The notes under the pieces are model-generated. The model was not told the origin of the DNA. It was given only the letters and a program-made list of their open reading frames with translations, and searched no databases. Source: Leptospiraceae bacterium (GTDB lineage: Bacteria > Spirochaetota > Leptospiria > Leptospirales > Leptospiraceae). From it: a DNA stretch of 34,811 nt. Positions 34,214 through 34,811 of the stretch are shown here, piece after piece (positions within the stretch are counted from its first letter, which is position 1; every line of letters begins with the position of its first letter). Position numbers and translations under genes: made by a program. The stretch is from contig JANYCR010000039.1 in NCBI GenBank assembly GCA_025360185.1, positions 1-34,811 on the forward strand, in the 5' to 3' direction.

Positions 34214-34811
34214 TTTTCGGTCATGTTCGTCTGACGACGTGCATTTTTAAACCGATAAAGGTTTTTAATTCCTCTTTAAAAGAGTTTATATTTTGGAAGA
34301 AATTTCGGATTGCAATTTGGAAACTTTCAAATTTAGCAAAATAGGTTGTATTAATAACTGTCTCGCGCATAAACTTCCATAGCCGCTCTATCAGATTTAA
34401 GTTGGGACAATAAGGCGGAAGGTTTATAATTTCAATCTTTGAAGTCGCCAAGAATTCTTGAACAGCTTTACTTTTATAATATCTAGCGTTATCCGAAAAG
34501 GCATATATTTTTTCTTTATCTGAATATCTTTTTTCAATTTTTTTCAGTAACAATATCGTATTGTCAGAATTTACTTTTTCACCTTCCTCTATAAATACTT
34601 CGTAGGTAAATGGGTTGTATGCGCCATTAATATTCAATCGTTGTCTTCCTGAATTGCATTCAATGAATTTATCTTTACCTTTTTCAATCCAAGCTTTGGA
34701 AGAACCAGTATTATGCTGAGGATGAACTCCATCTAGAAATACAATTGAGCCTGTATTATCAAGGCTTTTAGAAAGATTTTCAAATTCATTGATAAATTTT
34801 AATTGAGCTTC
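34214..34811 (-). mobile_element. Partial IS630-family insertion sequence
   Basis: Extent inferred from the transposase. One end should lie just left of its stop, close to the end of the 33797-34213 gene; the other is outside the window, so terminal inverted repeats and a TA target duplication cannot be checked. Confidence 0.7.
34221..34811 (-). CDS. IS630-type DDE transposase (5' end off window)
   Basis: The C-terminal part of an IS630/Tc1-like transposase, open to the right edge on the minus strand. Catalytic core: first Asp in IVFLDGVHPQHN, second in YAFSDNARYYKSK, and the Glu in LPPYCPNLNLIERLWKFMR. These are the three DDE residues of the DDE_3 domain. The ATG-like start at 34637 is only an internal codon (TTG), since the frame continues to 34811 with the first catalytic Asp. 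The last residues are MHVVRRT. Confidence 0.92.
   Translation of the reverse strand, partial: EAQLKFINEFENLSKSLDNTGSIVFLDGVHPQHNTGSSKAWIEKGKDKFIECNSGRQRLNINGAYNPFTYEVFIEEGEKVNSDNTILLLKKIEKRYSDKEKIYAFSDNARYYKSKAVQEFLATSKIEIINLPPYCPNLNLIERLWKFMRETVINTTYFAKFESFQIAIRNFFQNINSFKEELKTFIGLKMHVVRRT

Overview
The window is AT-rich DNA (mid-30s percent G+C by eye) that looks like a Leptospira-type spirochaete chromosome. The grounds are: a flbD-motA-motB-fliL flagellar block with spirochaete-like FlbD and MotB sequences, an LL-diaminopimelate aminotransferase (DapL), several short lipoproteins with the relaxed spirochaete lipobox, a class III adenylate cyclase behind multiple membrane segments, and many lineage-restricted exported proteins. 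The genus is an inference; no rRNA or marker phylogeny is available here.

Layout. Positions 1-5141 (minus strand) hold two tandem MmeI-type (type IIL) restriction-modification paralogues. The upstream copy is complete with a D-X9-E-X-K nuclease motif. The downstream copy has an open frame to the window edge but lacks the whole nuclease domain. Positions 5327-8832 (minus) hold a GT4 glycosyltransferase followed by flbD, motA, motB and fliL. Positions 8923-19005 are an accessory stretch: a TPR lipoprotein, an unknown gene with an in-frame TGA, a DUF2779 protein whose nuclease motif seems degraded, a 740-residue cysteine-paired repeat protein, a GT-A glycosyltransferase with a glycine-rich tail, a frameshifted exported protein, a small membrane protein, a lipoprotein and a seven-bladed beta-propeller lipoprotein.

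Positions 19062-33830 are mostly housekeeping: dihydroorotase (pyrC), DUF971, a 49-residue small protein, a PiT-like phosphate permease, tRNA-Leu(CAG), an FHA protein, SthA transhydrogenase overlapping a second GT4, a Uma2 nuclease-fold protein, a pyrB-DUF2203-dapL operon, a PPP-type phosphatase, the adenylate cyclase, a lipoprotein, a DJ-1/PfpI protein, a DUF6580 membrane protein and mazG. The window ends in an IS630-type transposase that runs off the right edge.

How the genes work together. MotA/MotB form the flagellar stator, with FliL and FlbD as accessory proteins. PyrC and PyrB are two steps of de novo pyrimidine synthesis, encoded about 8 kb apart. PyrB shares an apparent transcript with DapL (lysine and peptidoglycan precursor synthesis). 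The most promising unusual item is the restriction-modification pair: one complete enzyme beside a nuclease-less methyltransferase paralogue with a divergent target-recognition region. Two other genes carry single lesions, an in-frame TGA and a poly-A frameshift, that could be decay, sequence error or recoding. No stretch over about 300 bases lacks a gene.
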